A stretch of 64,000 nt of DNA from Astrothelium macrocarpum (taxonomy: Eukaryota > Ascomycota > Dothideomycetes > Trypetheliales > Trypetheliaceae): the NCBI GenBank assembly GCA_021030915.1, contig JAGEMR010000037.1, forward strand, positions 1 through 64,000. The letters are read 5' to 3'. Within the stretch, counting starts at the first letter, position 1; each line of letters opens with the position of its first letter. Both the position numbers and the translations under genes were made by a program. This document shows, one piece after another, positions 20,987 through 32,620 of the stretch. The notes under the pieces are model-generated. The model had not been told where the DNA came from. It did not search any database and worked only from the letters and a program-made list of their open reading frames with translations.

Positions 20987-23900
20987 ATGTTCTGGCGTTT
21001 CGGTGGCTACACCAGCGTATCTACCGTTGATACCCTGCTCGAAAAATCCGATCTATCCCTGGAAGAACTCTTGGACGAGTCAGACTTAATACAGGAGCTA
21101 AAACAACAAAATTCGAAGCTTGTAGAATATTTACGGGATGAGAGCGTGCTTAATAGATTACTAGAATACGTTACAGCAACAAAATCTCTCGAGAGTCTTG
21201 AAGAGGAAGATACATCAAAGGATGGAGACGAAGCGGACCACCGAACCTCATCCCCACTCGGCGGTCTTTTCGGAGGTGGGAGAAATAGAGCAAGAGCAGC
21301 GTCAAAGTCGACAAGCAAGTCTGATTCCGGAGAGATTGAGGAGGATAAGGCAGAGAAGCAAAGATTGAAATACGCCTATGTTGCCTGTGAAATACTGTCG
21401 TCCGAAGTTTGGTCTATTTCAGAAGCGCTGCTCGAGAATCGCTCGCATCTGCGTGAATTTTGGAAATTTCTCGAACAGGAACCCTCGCTTGATCCTCTCC
21501 AGGCGGGCTACTTTACCAAGGTCAACGAGTCTTTACTTGACAAGAAAACCGAGGACATGTTGGATTTTGTTCGATCATTAGAGAATGTAGTACCGGATAT
21601 GCTTAAACACATTGACTGCCCTATGGTTATGGACTTGCTCCTGAAAATAATCAGCCTTGAAAAGTCTGATGGAGGCCAAGGTATCGTTGATGTGAGTTTT
21701 GATTGGCCACGTGCAAGACTGTTCGTTCTGAGATGATATTTATTAACGATTATCCAGTGGTTGCAAATGCAGAGTCTCATGCCTCACTTACTTGCATTTC
21801 TTTCTCCTGAACATCCTACTGCCACTCAATCTTCTGCTGGTGACTTCTTGAAAGCAATAATCACAATATCCGCAAATGCGACGACACAAGACCAGAGTGT
21901 CATCGGTCCCAATGAGTTGACACGTGAACTTGTTTCGCAAAACTGTATAGAAACTTTGGCTGAAGATATGCTTCGTGGTGGAAATCCGTTGACTGTTGGT
22001 GTTGGAAGCATCATTGAAGTCATTAGAAAAAACAATTCCGACTATGATCTCGAAAACCAAGTTGGACCAGTACCAAGATCTTCTGATCCAATCTATCTTG
22101 GAACGCTCCTCCGACAATTCGCAAGACGCGTTCCCGACTTTATGGAGCTCATCTCAAATCCTGACCACGTGGTTGTTCTTGCAGATGGCACAAAACAACC
22201 AAGAAAACGTGAGATGAAGGTTGCATTTGGCGAGAAAATCGAGCCGCTTGGATTTGACCGTTTCAAGACATGCGAGTTGATGGCTGAACTCCTTCATTGC
22301 AGTAATATGGGCTTGCTCAACGAGAGGGGCGCCGAAGCAGATGTGCACAGGCGGAACGAAGAAAGGGAGCGTCTCAAAGCTGAAGGCCAATATACGCCAG
22401 CAAAAGAGCAGTCTGGTGTCGATTTTGGTACAAGTGTTGACAGCCAAGGGTTTCACCATGCCACAGCTCCCTCAGATACGATGAGTGATTCGCCCGAGGA
22501 AATCAAGAAGCTTGAAGTGCAGAACAGTGCAGAGGAGGAAGATTTTGAGAAGGTTGCAGTACCTGAAGCCGAAGCGCTATCTGAAGACAATCATGACGAC
22601 TTTGATGAAAAAGTCATTGACGAGACCATCGGTGCGCCGCTTTCAAAAGCGTCGGATTTGACTCCGTCACATGACGAAGACGAGAAAGAGGAGCAACAAG
22701 AGCTTGACAATGAACAGCAAAATCTCATCCAAGCCGAAGTCCATGACGAAAAAGATTCCACCGACTCGAAAGCCAAAGAATCCTCTACAGCCGATGAGCT
22801 CAATGAAAAGCTCGACAATCTTAGTCTTGATTCCGATAATCTCATCCCTTCAATAATCTCCCATGAGTCTCCGGTAGACGACATGCCTTCCATGGGTAAG
22901 CAAACAGACTCTCTGTTAAGTCAGCAGCGTATTACCGAAGAACAGCAGCTCAACCAATCGCCAGATCCGAACAACTACCTTAGCCGAGATATCTCTCCAC
23001 ATGCCGAAGACAAACCAGCTCCGCTTTTTGCTGGCAAAAGTTCTGAGCAAAATGGAAACGACTTTCAGCATTTGGAGGATCATCAGAATGGTGAAACCAA
23101 TCACATGTTGGATGACTCCGCGAACGAGAATAATGGACAAGATGGGGGAGAAACTGATGTGCAACATGGCTTGCCATACGAACCAGATTTGGATGGCGAG
23201 CCGGTCGTTGGAGACTATTTGAAGATACAGTTCGTGGAGCACAAAGTTGTTCCTACTATACTGGTAAATTAGCTTTCTTCTTAATAATGAGCTGTATTGT
23301 CCTTTTTTGTGAAGCAGTGACTGACATGATTTTTCTTAGGACTTCTTTTTCCGCTTTCCATGGAATAATTTTCTTCACAATGTCGTCTACGATGTTGTCC
23401 AGCAGGTTTTTAACGGTTCTATGGATCGAGGTTATAATCGTACTCTTGCCATTGATCTCTTCACTACAGGTCGGATTACAGAACGCATCATCGAAGGTCA
23501 AAGACGCAGTGACGACACCCAGAAAGAGACAAAAATGCGACTTGGCTACATGGGTCACCTCACTCTCATTGCAGAAGAGGTGGTCAAATTCTGCGAACGC
23601 AATTCACCAGATATGCTTAGCCCGGAGGTGCTGGAAAAAGTAATGGGCCAGGACTGGATTAATTATGTCGAGCACACTCTTGCGGAGACGCGCGAACGGG
23701 ATAACGCAATACTGGGTGGTGTCCGGCCTGACTTTGCTGCGGGACCTCGCCAAGCTGTACTTAATGCTGTAAATGTAGCTGGCGGGTTTGGCACTGGTGT
23801 TTCGTCTGCACTTGCCAATGCTGGCCTTGGCAACAATGGCTCTACCGGACTCGATAGTATGGACCTTGCAGGAGCTACGGCGACTTCAAACAGTACCTAT

Positions 23901-24050
23901 AATTTTAGCAGCGGGTTCGGCAGTTCGAGTGATGAAGAGGACGAAGAGGCAGAGGAGCAAGACGAGGGGAGAAATCCCAGGGTGGCGCTTGACGACCAGG
24001 AACAAGTGGGTGAACTCTCATTTGATGACGTTGATATGGAGTACAGATGA
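20987..24050 (+). CDS. SAPS-domain protein (Sit4/PP6 phosphatase-associated regulatory subunit)
   Basis: Three exons (20987-21691, 21758-23263, 23340-24050) give 973 residues. The opening MFWRFGGYTSVSTVDTLLEK and the helices that follow (LLDESDLIQELKQQN, FLEQEPSLDPLQAGYF, HIDCPMVMDLLLKIIS) are hallmarks of the SAPS family, the Sap185/Sap190 and human PP6R relatives that bind Sit4/PP6 phosphatase and act in nutrient signalling and G1/S. The HEAT-like core continues after intron 1 (WLQMQSLMPHLLAFLSP) and ends around FHELLHCSNMGLLNERGAE. A long acidic, Ser/Glu-rich linker occupies about residues 480-760. Then come DFFFRFPWNNFLHNVVYDVVQ and an acidic C-terminus. Both introns have consensus donors and in-frame joins. 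Confidence 0.93.
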
Positions 24051-24487
24051 CAATTTGTCATCTGTGCTGTATCTACACTGTACAAATTTTGTCCCGGGAG
24101 TCTGTGGGTGGGAGGCGATGTCCAGTTCTGTTGTTTTCAACACTACTCTTTTCTTGACTCTACAATACCCGCCATACTGCATCAATGCAAGAGGCTGCAT
24201 TGGAACATACAAGATCACGCTAATGCCTGTAATCATTTGTGTAATTCACGACATTGGTGGGATAGAAAACGATGTCAACCATTACTTTTTCTCATTCCAC
24301 CTTTTACGTGAAAAAATCCCTAGGAGCTTCGCACCCAACCCTGCCTTACTGTTTCTTCTATCTTTCTCTCTCAAACGAGAATGTCTCCCTTCACAGGTGC
24401 GCAGCTCCTTTCCACTTATCCACACCCTCTCACACGCCCCCACTCACCCATTTTTACCTCAACACGCTAACATCTCTAATCTTGCAG

Positions 24488-25267
24488 GAACAATCAACCT
24501 CCTCCTCCACCACCACGGTCCCACCCCCTCTCAACATCCCCACCCGCGCTCGCCGACAGCTCGCCGCACGCCTCGCCCAGCGCCAACAACGCGCCACCAA
24601 CGCGTCCTCGCTCGACGCACCAACCACGAACCCGACGACGGGTCAACCGACGGCGCCGGGGGGGCTCGACACGGTCGACCTGGGCCCGGGCACGGAGCGC
24701 GCGCAGCAGAGCCTGCACTCGGCGTTCGAGCCGTTCGAGGCCGACGACGACGAGGACTCGGTCGACGAGGAGGAGCTGCTGGCGGGCGAGCTGGAGCTCG
24801 GACCCGCGACGGCGCGCGAGATCGAGGAGGCTGAGATGGAGATTGTGGCGCGCACCAGGGAGTACTATCGTGCGGGCGAGGAGGGGGAGGTGGGTGGGGA
24901 GGGGAGTAGTAGTGATGATGAGGAGGTGGAGGATGCGGTGAGGAAGATGCTGGAGAGGAGGAGGAAGGATGGGGTGGGGGTGGAGGTGGGGGAGGGGAGC
25001 AGTGATGGGGAGGGGGAGGAGGGGATTGTGGGGCTGAGACAGGAGGGGAGGAGGCCGAGTACGACGGAAGCGAAGTTCAGGAGGCCATTGGATGATGATG
25101 ATGAGGATGATGAGGAGGCAGAAGATGAGCCGTGGATGCAGAGGAGCGGGAGGGCAATACACGGCGAGAGGAAGGAGCCGAGTCCGTTTGCGGACGAGGA
25201 GGCGGACAGTAGTGATGATGATGGTGAGGGGTTGATTGAGATTGGAAGTCGCAGGCGCACCAGTTAG
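24488..25267 (+). CDS. Acidic low-complexity protein of unknown function (3' exon; 5' end unresolved)
   Basis: From a clear acceptor (CTAATCTTGCAG) the plus strand stays open for about 259 codons with very GC-rich third positions. The protein has an Arg-rich opening (TRARRQLAARLAQRQQR), acidic clusters (FEADDDEDSVDEEE, PLDDDDEDDEEAEDEPW), a helical segment (LGPATAREIEEAEMEIVARTREYY) and a tail GEGLIEIGSRRRTS. I do not recognise the family. The 5' exon is a problem: the nearest good start (MSPFT with donor GTGCGC at 24391-24400) joins in the wrong frame, while an ATG at 24272 with a GTGAAA donor would be in frame but gives an unconvincing N-terminus. A frameshift or an unseen small exon is possible. 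Confidence 0.6.
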   Translation, partial: EQSTSSSTTTVPPPLNIPTRARRQLAARLAQRQQRATNASSLDAPTTNPTTGQPTAPGGLDTVDLGPGTERAQQSLHSAFEPFEADDDEDSVDEEELLAGELELGPATAREIEEAEMEIVARTREYYRAGEEGEVGGEGSSSDDEEVEDAVRKMLERRRKDGVGVEVGEGSSDGEGEEGIVGLRQEGRRPSTTEAKFRRPLDDDDEDDEEAEDEPWMQRSGRAIHGERKEPSPFADEEADSSDDDGEGLIEIGSRRRTS

Positions 25268-28200
25268 ATTGGTGTTTCTGTTGGCTTTTGATGAACTTGA
25301 CTAATACGTGCTGTGATTGTGACGGGTGTATGTAAGATACCAAGGACGGAGTTGCACGGAGCGTGTTGAGATGGGTCTGGGGGATGTGTTGGGTAGTCTC
25401 ATGTTGTAGTGTAGTGAATATTGATGAGTTTTACACCTTCCCTGACTTGACCTGTGTGATGTACAGTTATGTTGTTTACACTAAACTCGAGCTCATGTTA
25501 GTAAGTCGAGTATTTGAAGATCTCTGAATGTGTCGCAAATAACAAAGTCTTGTCTTTGCCTCATTGTAACTGGGGTTTGGTAGACTCGGACGCTCCGCGT
25601 GACGATCAATCATGACATTGGTCACGAATGAGCCACAAATTACTCAGTCACAGTTATCTTGGAGAAATCGCATCAGAGAAGTACCGAGTTTCAGCCGCCT
25701 GAAGATCTCTACTGGTTTATTTGTTCTTCGGAGATGCGCGCGCAAAGAGCCTCTTGGTCCAAGTTTTACAACTGTCAACTCCTACGTAATTTAAAGTTAA
25801 GACACAGCACATCCGCATCTCCGTAAGTTAAGCTCCTTTCATTCAATGTCCAGCTCTAAAGTCCAACAACGGCTTTCCCGTTCAGTCCCATCTCTTGGAT
25901 TCTGGCTGTGGTGCGACGTGTTTCATGTTGTACACAGAGAAGTAGCTGAAGTTCTCGTCTGTTTCAACTTTTCTGTACTGCACACTGCCACATCCACAGC
26001 CTGGGCTTGGAAATGTTAGATTTTGAGACCGCCGTAGCGTTAAGCAGACAATCGGAAGATTAACAATGTAGAAGAGAGATCGGAGAATCCGATAGAGTAC
26101 GGTCATAACCGTCCAACAACTTCTAACATTGTCACAGCCTCAATAGGGCGCATCGCCCTTTGAGAGCGCGTCGCTGTCATTAGCCGTCTCATATACACAA
26201 AAAGAATCGAGGCATCGATAAGCGCTTTGAAGATGGAAAGGATGAGTCCTATTCGCGACATGAATCTCCGAGGGATCAGCGCTTACCCCATCGCGGCTAT
26301 CCGACTCTGCCACTTGACTCGTTCGCATTGAATGAGGGGCGAATCTTCAGCTTGCTGCGAACAAAGAGAATAGCGAGCACTTGGCCAAAGAGTTGAACGA
26401 TTCGGTAGATTATGTTACCGATCTAGACAATGAGTCGAGAAAGATGCATATGTTGGTAGAGGCCTCGGCTTGACTCTCCCCACTCCATCGGTAAGGTTCG
26501 CCTCAACCTGCACTGGGCACGAGACACTCTTTTCTCTCGCTAGAAGAGCCACCAAACTCTATCCGATGACCGGTTTATCGTCCAAGCTGGAGGCAGACCG
26601 CAGCCCCATGGATCAAACCAGAGCAGATGATGAAGACAGTTGCCGCCCAACAAGGGCGGCGTAACGCCTCGCAAAAAGAAATGGGTACGGCCCCAGAGTA
26701 CGCACCTCTGGCGCTTTGCCACTTTAAACTAAGGATTGGTGGCACTGTCTATCTTTCAGCCAATGTGGATCGCTTTCGGGTCTGATCCTTGCCGGGCCGC
26801 TTATCTTCTCGAAGGACCGAAGAATTCAGGCCACTCTGACCTCCTCAGCCACAGAAGCCTCGACGTCACCCGAGTAGCCGCGGGTCGACAGGGCCCGAAT
26901 CCTCCATCCCATTCGTTCTTGTGCCTTCATCACTCCTACACCGGTGCTAACAGAGTTTTTGGCCTTACGCGGTCTTTCCGCGCATCAGCCACCTGTCTAG
27001 TATGCGTGCAACGCTTGCAGTGCAGCTGCTATGGAAGGAGCTTTGCCGGAGCATTATTGGCAGATGCCGAGGGTCCAGTGGAGGCTGGTGGTTGCGACCG
27101 TGATGGCTGGATACAGGCATTCGGCCACCACCAGCACTGGCATGATTGTAGATCATGAGAACGCGTGCGAACATGACCAAGACTTGAGGGGCAATGCCCA
27201 GCCTTGGAACGAAATCAGGTTATGAATATTTATCTCGACTGGCACCAGGCAGATTTAATTTGCTTTCCGCATTTTTCAGCCTAACACAGGGCGCAGACTC
27301 GCGACCAAGGCTTCCATTCCACTGACAACTCACTCGGGTCGCCAGCACAGTCCAGCCACCTTCATGCGGTAGGGTATCGATGCAGCAGTGACTCTTTAGG
27401 TAAAAGTGTCACCCAATATCCAGAAGCAGTCATACCACCACACCAACTTCGAACTTGCGCTCCTCCTGGCTTGAGCGTTCTTTGTCCACGACTTGACCTT
27501 GCAGCTTCTGGCATGTTTCCAAAGGATTGAAGAGAATCTGGTGCGAAACACGGGCTAATACTTTGCACCCACTCGAGGAACCTTCGACACCTCTGGCTGG
27601 TGGAAGCGCTGCAAACGTTTTCCTCTGCCGCGAATCGTTGCAAAGGTTCAGCGATAGGGTTGAAACGCGCTGCCCCTAAACTTCTGCATCGCTGTCCAGC
27701 AAAGAGGCTGAGACAGCCTATGATAGTTTGCCAGACCGTTTGGTCTGCCGCGCAAACCAGGACTGGGGGAACTGCCATCTCCCGGGATTAGCCTAGCGAG
27801 GCACGACTTGTCCAATCATTCCCCAGCCTCCACTTCCGCACACTTGAATTCCATACAAGAGGCCAGCCCGCCTGGAAAGACCTTAGGAAACCAATCTGCA
27901 GGATTCTCTCTCTCGGCGGCTTCTTGAGAAAGAATAAGAGTCTTCCTTTTCGCTGCCCGAACCTGCTTCTACAACCTCATCTTCATTAATACCTCAATAC
28001 TTTTCCGACAATCCTCGCCAATCTCCGTGGCCGCTCCTGCAGCCACCCCTGATTTCCCGCACGACCCACGCCATCTAGTCAGACTAGCTTCCTTTGACAG
28101 GCAAGCTCGGCGACCCCAGAATCCTCCAAACTTACTACCAACAAGTAAGCGGCCGTGCTTCTATCCTCCCTTTTCAGGATCCTCCGATCACTTACCCAAA

Positions 28201-28621
28201 AAAACGTCATCCGCCGGTCGGACCTCCTGCACCTCATACACCCGGAACCCCCGTCCTTCCCTTCCTGGTCCAAGATCCAAAACCCAAAGCATTCCTTAAA
28301 AGCATTTTCAGTCGCTTCGACAGCATCCCAAAAGGAGGAACAGCCTCCATACGATCATTGCTTTACTAGTCGTTCACTCGGCCGGTCACTTTTACATCTT
28401 CGAGTCTCACGCCTTTTGAGTCGTGCCACGTCCCGTTGGGAGGCTCTTATCCATTGTTGCTTTTCCTAATACAACGTTCATTCAATAATCACACATTTTC
28501 TGCCGCAATCCTACGCGCCCGGTCGCCTTTGTTCGTGATTCACTGTTCTGGAAAAGGGTTTATATACTACTTCATTCCGCAACTTTACTTCTCAACCAAC
28601 CCCACATATCAACAATTCGAT
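25268..28621. other. 3.35 kb region without a recognised gene, upstream of the cyclin
   Basis: This is the longest gene-free stretch in the window. Composition changes along it: AT-rich until about 25800, then more GC-rich from about 26400 to 28000. Short frames exist on both strands (25882-26106 minus, 26736-27158 plus, 27362-27778 minus) but none shows a domain or convincing splice sites. The last 600 bp are pyrimidine-rich and contain several upstream start codons, as expected for a long, regulated 5' leader of the cyclin mRNA. A non-coding RNA cannot be excluded. Confidence 0.45.
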
Positions 28622-29728
28622 ATGGCTTATCCTTCTTCCTACACCATGGCTCAGAACGAAGCGGCTCTTGATTACTTTGTCCATTTGCCAGTTTCTCGGG
28701 ACATGATCAGCTATCTTGCATCCAAGGCATCGCAGGTTATCCGGTGTGATCCTGAACCACAATTGCAAAAGAACCTTCCGCCAACCCCACCATCAACACC
28801 ACCTCAACAATCAGCTCCAGTCTTTACGAGAGAACCTAACCTACCCTCGGTCGAGGCCTTCATTACGTCGCTTGTTGAAAAATCTCATGTGCAGGTACCC
28901 ACTCTGATGTCATCCCTTGTCTATCTACACCGGCTACAGAGGAAGCTTCCGCCTGTTGCCAAGGGCATGCGCTGCACAGTCCACCGAATCTTTCTCGCTT
29001 CTCTCATCCTTGCGGCAAAGAACTTGAATGATTCTTCTCCCAAGAATAAGCACTGGGCTCGTTACACTACTGTTCAGGGATACGAACACTTTGGCTTCTC
29101 AATCACAGAAGTCAATCTCATGGAGAAGCAACTCCTCTGTCTCCTCGAGTGGGACCTCAGAATCATACAAGAAGATCTCTACTACCACTTTGAACCTTTC
29201 TTGGCACCCATCCGATCCTATCAGCAGCGCCAGGTGGAGAAGGCACAACAGCAAGAGAAGGAACTTTACGCGCAGAGACAGCGACAACTTTACATGCAAC
29301 CCGAGCTTAGCCGCTCACGACCCGTCATTGCTCGAGGCTATGCGACGCCAGAAAGCTACAGATCGCACTCGAGGGGTGCCCCCTCTCTTTCCTCGTCCCG
29401 CGCAGCATCTCGCACACCTTCCCTATCTCCACCATCTCGCAGCGGCGCATCATCCTCGGCATCTTCCGTTGACTCCCTCTCAAGCGATTCCCCCATTTCT
29501 TACATGGAACCTTACCTGGATCCTGCTGACGAAATCCAAGTCCAACGGTACGACACGTCAGAGGCCGCGACGTTGGTGCAAATCGCGCCAACCCCCAAAA
29601 AGTCTTCCATGCATGGGTCGTACCATGGCGACGAGAAACCGGCTAAGAAGCTGAAGACCAGCTCGGGAAACCTCTTCTCACGTCTCCTTGGATCCAGCGG
29701 CATGTACTACAGACAACAAGCCATCTGA
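28622..29728 (+). CDS. PCL-type G1 cyclin (Pho85-family CDK cyclin)
   Basis: A single exon of 368 residues. The cyclin box spans about residues 70-200: VEAFITSLVEKSHVQVPTLMSSLVYLHRLQ, then GMRCTVHRIFLASLILAAKNLNDSSPKNKHWARYT and the LLEWDLRI end. This order matches the Pcl1/Pcl2/Pcl9 group and Aspergillus PclA, which bind Pho85-type kinases and act in G1 progression and development. The C-terminal half is Ser/Pro-rich with many possible phosphorylation sites, and has a basic stretch (KPAKKLKTSSGNLF) that could be a nuclear signal. The open frame extends upstream to 28436, but the MAYPSSYTMAQNEAALDYF start has the family layout. It is preceded by an unusually long non-coding leader. Confidence 0.88.
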   Translation: MAYPSSYTMAQNEAALDYFVHLPVSRDMISYLASKASQVIRCDPEPQLQKNLPPTPPSTPPQQSAPVFTREPNLPSVEAFITSLVEKSHVQVPTLMSSLVYLHRLQRKLPPVAKGMRCTVHRIFLASLILAAKNLNDSSPKNKHWARYTTVQGYEHFGFSITEVNLMEKQLLCLLEWDLRIIQEDLYYHFEPFLAPIRSYQQRQVEKAQQQEKELYAQRQRQLYMQPELSRSRPVIARGYATPESYRSHSRGAPSLSSSRAASRTPSLSPPSRSGASSSASSVDSLSSDSPISYMEPYLDPADEIQVQRYDTSEAATLVQIAPTPKKSSMHGSYHGDEKPAKKLKTSSGNLFSRLLGSSGMYYRQQAI

Positions 29729-30726
29729 AACAATGGCACGGTTTTATTCCACACTCGGTCACTTGGGCTGAAAATGCTTGTACCACCCCCTTTTTTACTT
29801 TCAATGTGCGGCTTTGTGGCGGGAAGCAATTTGCATTCCTGCAAGCGATAGAGTACGGTGTGAACGAATCTCCTTTGGACCTGAGGGGTCCTAGGTTTCC
29901 AATCATTTCGTGGAGACGGGAATGAGTGACAGGGGACCTGCGGGACAGGGGCTTTTCTGTCCGGGTCTTGCATCATACCATATTGCATGGCGCGGCGTTC
30001 ATCATCATCTGTTGTCATGTATTTAGCGAGTTTTGGGTTATTGGGTTGTTTCTGGGATTGGGTTCAGGAGCTATGGCTCCCGATGTATGGGTCAAGGATT
30101 GATGAAGGTAGATGATAATGCCTCCTATCATAGGTTGTCGTTTAGTTTCTAACGAAGCCGCGATAATCGAAAGCTCACGTAAATTGCAACCACTACCTTG
30201 GAAATTCCCGCGTAATACCAACCAATCTCAAACCGTAGTAACCTTCTATTCGCAACAAGGAGGGGGGTGAGGTGCCCTTTGAGCCGCTACACCGCTGCTT
30301 TGGATTGTTCCGCGAGCTTTTGGGGTTCTTTGTCGGGTTTAGATTGTTTTTTACATTTGTCTGAAACAAAGGGGCTGCAACGACGGACGAATGATCGCCA
30401 GACTACTGATTGGCGTCCATTCTACGCCGGTTCTCTTGGCAGGGATACCGGCTTACTCGGGGATAGCGAATCATCGCCTGACGCTACATCGCCTAATGCG
30501 AGCCGAACCTGAAGATGCCTGCGTCGAAAGAGGGTTATCGATACGTACCCGCTGGATCTTCCGCTTTACTTAATCAAGCTAGTGTGATCGTCTCGCTTAG
30601 TCAAGAATCTCGTGGCACCTGCACGTGCTTTTGTTTTTTTCAATTATCCACATCGAACATCCTCTAACAACAATTCCCCCATCGCACAAAAGGAAAAGAA
30701 AGGAAAATCCTCTATTCCCTCAAACC
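29729..30726. other. Intergenic region between the cyclin and CTU1
   Basis: About 1 kb: cyclin 3' UTR followed by the CTU1 promoter. AT-rich pieces alternate with more GC-rich ones. No gene, repeat or RNA recognised. Confidence 0.4.
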
Positions 30727-32255
30727 ATGCCCCCTCACCCTTGCGTCCTCTGCCACACCAACCGCGCCCTGATCATCCGCCCTAAGAACCACCAACGCCT
30801 CTGCAAAACCTGCTTCATCTCTACCTTCGAGGCTGAAATCCACCACACCATCACCACCGCCGCGCTCTTCCACCCGGGCGAACGCGTCGCCATCGGCGCT
30901 TCCGGCGGCAAGGACAGCACCGTCCTCGCCTCGGTGCTCACCACGCTCAACCAGCGCTACAACTACGGCCTCGACCTCGTGCTGCTGTCGATCGACGAGG
31001 GGATCCGTGGATACCGCGACGACTCCCTCGCGACGGTCAGGCGTAATGCCGAGCAGTTTGGGCTGGAGCTGATGGTGCTGGGGTATGCAGAGTTGTACGG
31101 CTGGACAATGGATCAGGTTGTGCAACAAGTGGGAAAGAAGGGAAACTGCACGTATTGTGGGGTTTTTCGAAGACAGGCGCTGGATCGCGGTGCGGCGAGA
31201 TTGGGGGTGAGGCATGTGGTGACAGGGCATAATGCGGATGATGTAGCAGAGACGGTTTTGATGAATCGTAGGTATTGTCGTGGGGTTGTAATTTTTCCGA
31301 ATAAAATCTTCACGTGTGCGTCACTATAATGTTGGGTAATGGCTAATGTGTGAATGTTTAATGTGCAGTTCTCCGTGGTGATCTTCCACGGCTCGCACGA
31401 AGCACTTCGATTGTGACGTCGACACCGTCATCATCTTCGACGTCCGAGATCACAAATATCAAACGCAGCAAGCCGCTCAAATACGCTTACGAAAAGGAAA
31501 TTGTCTTGTATGCGCACCATAAGAAGCTTGACTACTTTAGCACAGAATGCATATACTCCCCTGAAGCCTTTCGTGGGTCTGCTCGAGCCCTCATTAAGAA
31601 TCTGGAGCGCATACGACCAAGCAGCATTCTGGATGTTGTCAAAAGTGGGGAGGACATGGCCAAGCTAGTCCCTGGCGTCGAGGACAACAAATGTAATGGT
31701 CACCGCACGAGCAATAGTCAAGCAGCATATGACATAATTGACGATGCTGCAAAAGGAGGATGTGGGAGAGAAGAAGGGCAGGGTGGGGACGAAGAGATGC
31801 GGACTATGGAAAAGAGGCTCGAAGCAAATGAAAGAGCTGAAAGCGATGATCGAGAGATTGAAATCACATCAAAGACATTGAGAAACAGTCAGAATCATGA
31901 CAAAAACAACGTGATCGCCAGTGAATATTGCACCAAAAATAATGGAACTTTGAACGACGAAGCTCCTCACGGTCAGAAGCATGATAGAAAAACGCCAGAT
32001 GGCATGTCCAAACAAGAAAAATTCAAGGTAAAAGGCGCAGCTTTCACACCTCGCAAGATACCGCAGCAAAAGATGGGCCAGTGTGAACGGTGCGGATACT
32101 TGTCAAGTCAGTCAATCTGTAAGGCATGTATGCTTCTCGAAGGGCTTAACAAGAATCGACCAAAAACGGCAATATCTGTTGGAGTTGATGACGAAGAAGG
32201 TGGCGCAGAGAGGATGCAGAGAGGCATAGAGGGACTAGCAGTTGCGGATAGCTGA
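30727..32255 (+). CDS. NCS6: Cytoplasmic tRNA 2-thiolation protein 1 (Ctu1/Ncs6)
   Basis: Two exons (30727-31267, 31369-32255) give 475 residues. Ctu1 with Ctu2/Ncs2 thiolates U34 of tRNA-Lys, -Glu and -Gln in the cytosol, using sulfur from Urm1. Seen are the N-terminal zinc-binding cysteines (CVLCHTN, LCKTCF), the PP-loop ATP-pyrophosphatase motif SGGKDS (59-64), the catalytic CTYC (141-144) and HNADDVAETVLMN. The C-terminal GQCERCGYLSSQSICKACMLLEGLNKNRP supplies the last zinc-binding cysteines. The intron (GTAGGT...GTGCAG, 101 bp) restores the conserved MNLLRGDLPRL. Compared with the usual length (about 350-400) there is a hydrophilic, charged insertion of roughly 110 residues before the C-terminal zinc block; it looks disordered and probably does not disturb the core. 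Confidence 0.93.
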
Positions 32256-32620
32256 GCGAAATTGCATCTGCGTCCGTCCACTCTGCTCGAGGAACAGCAA
32301 GCAAGCTATTCAGTCTATCTCCGCATAGCCACACGACAGTCACCTCACATCAAAAGGACCGGCTTAGCGCCTTGCAGAGAAGCTTTGCGCTCTCTTTATT
32401 TCCTGGCATGCATCGCCGTTTGACAGAGATTTGATATAACAGAAGGTACAAAGCTCGCACGCCATACCACAAATTCTGCATTTTCTATAGACGAAGCAAA
32501 TCCGAGCGGCACTGGCATCCTGCCGAGAATGACATTGTTGAACTTGGACACTGAAGCGACGGACAGTCTCCGATGCAAAAGGCTATGTAACGGAGCGGAC
32601 TTCTGCTTCTCCCTGTCTGT
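32256..32620. other. Intergenic region downstream of CTU1
   Basis: 365 bp between CTU1 and the 3' end of the disrupted membrane-protein gene. It marks the change from core genes to the accessory block. No feature recognised. Confidence 0.35.

Noticed and set aside
24494..25260. Minus-strand frames rich in Ser/Pro/His opposite the acidic protein
   Set aside because: Direct antisense of GAG/GAC-rich codons; composition artefact.
26736..27778. Frames of about 140 codons on both strands upstream of the cyclin
   Set aside because: No domain, no convincing splice sites and no coding-like codon use; left as non-coding region.
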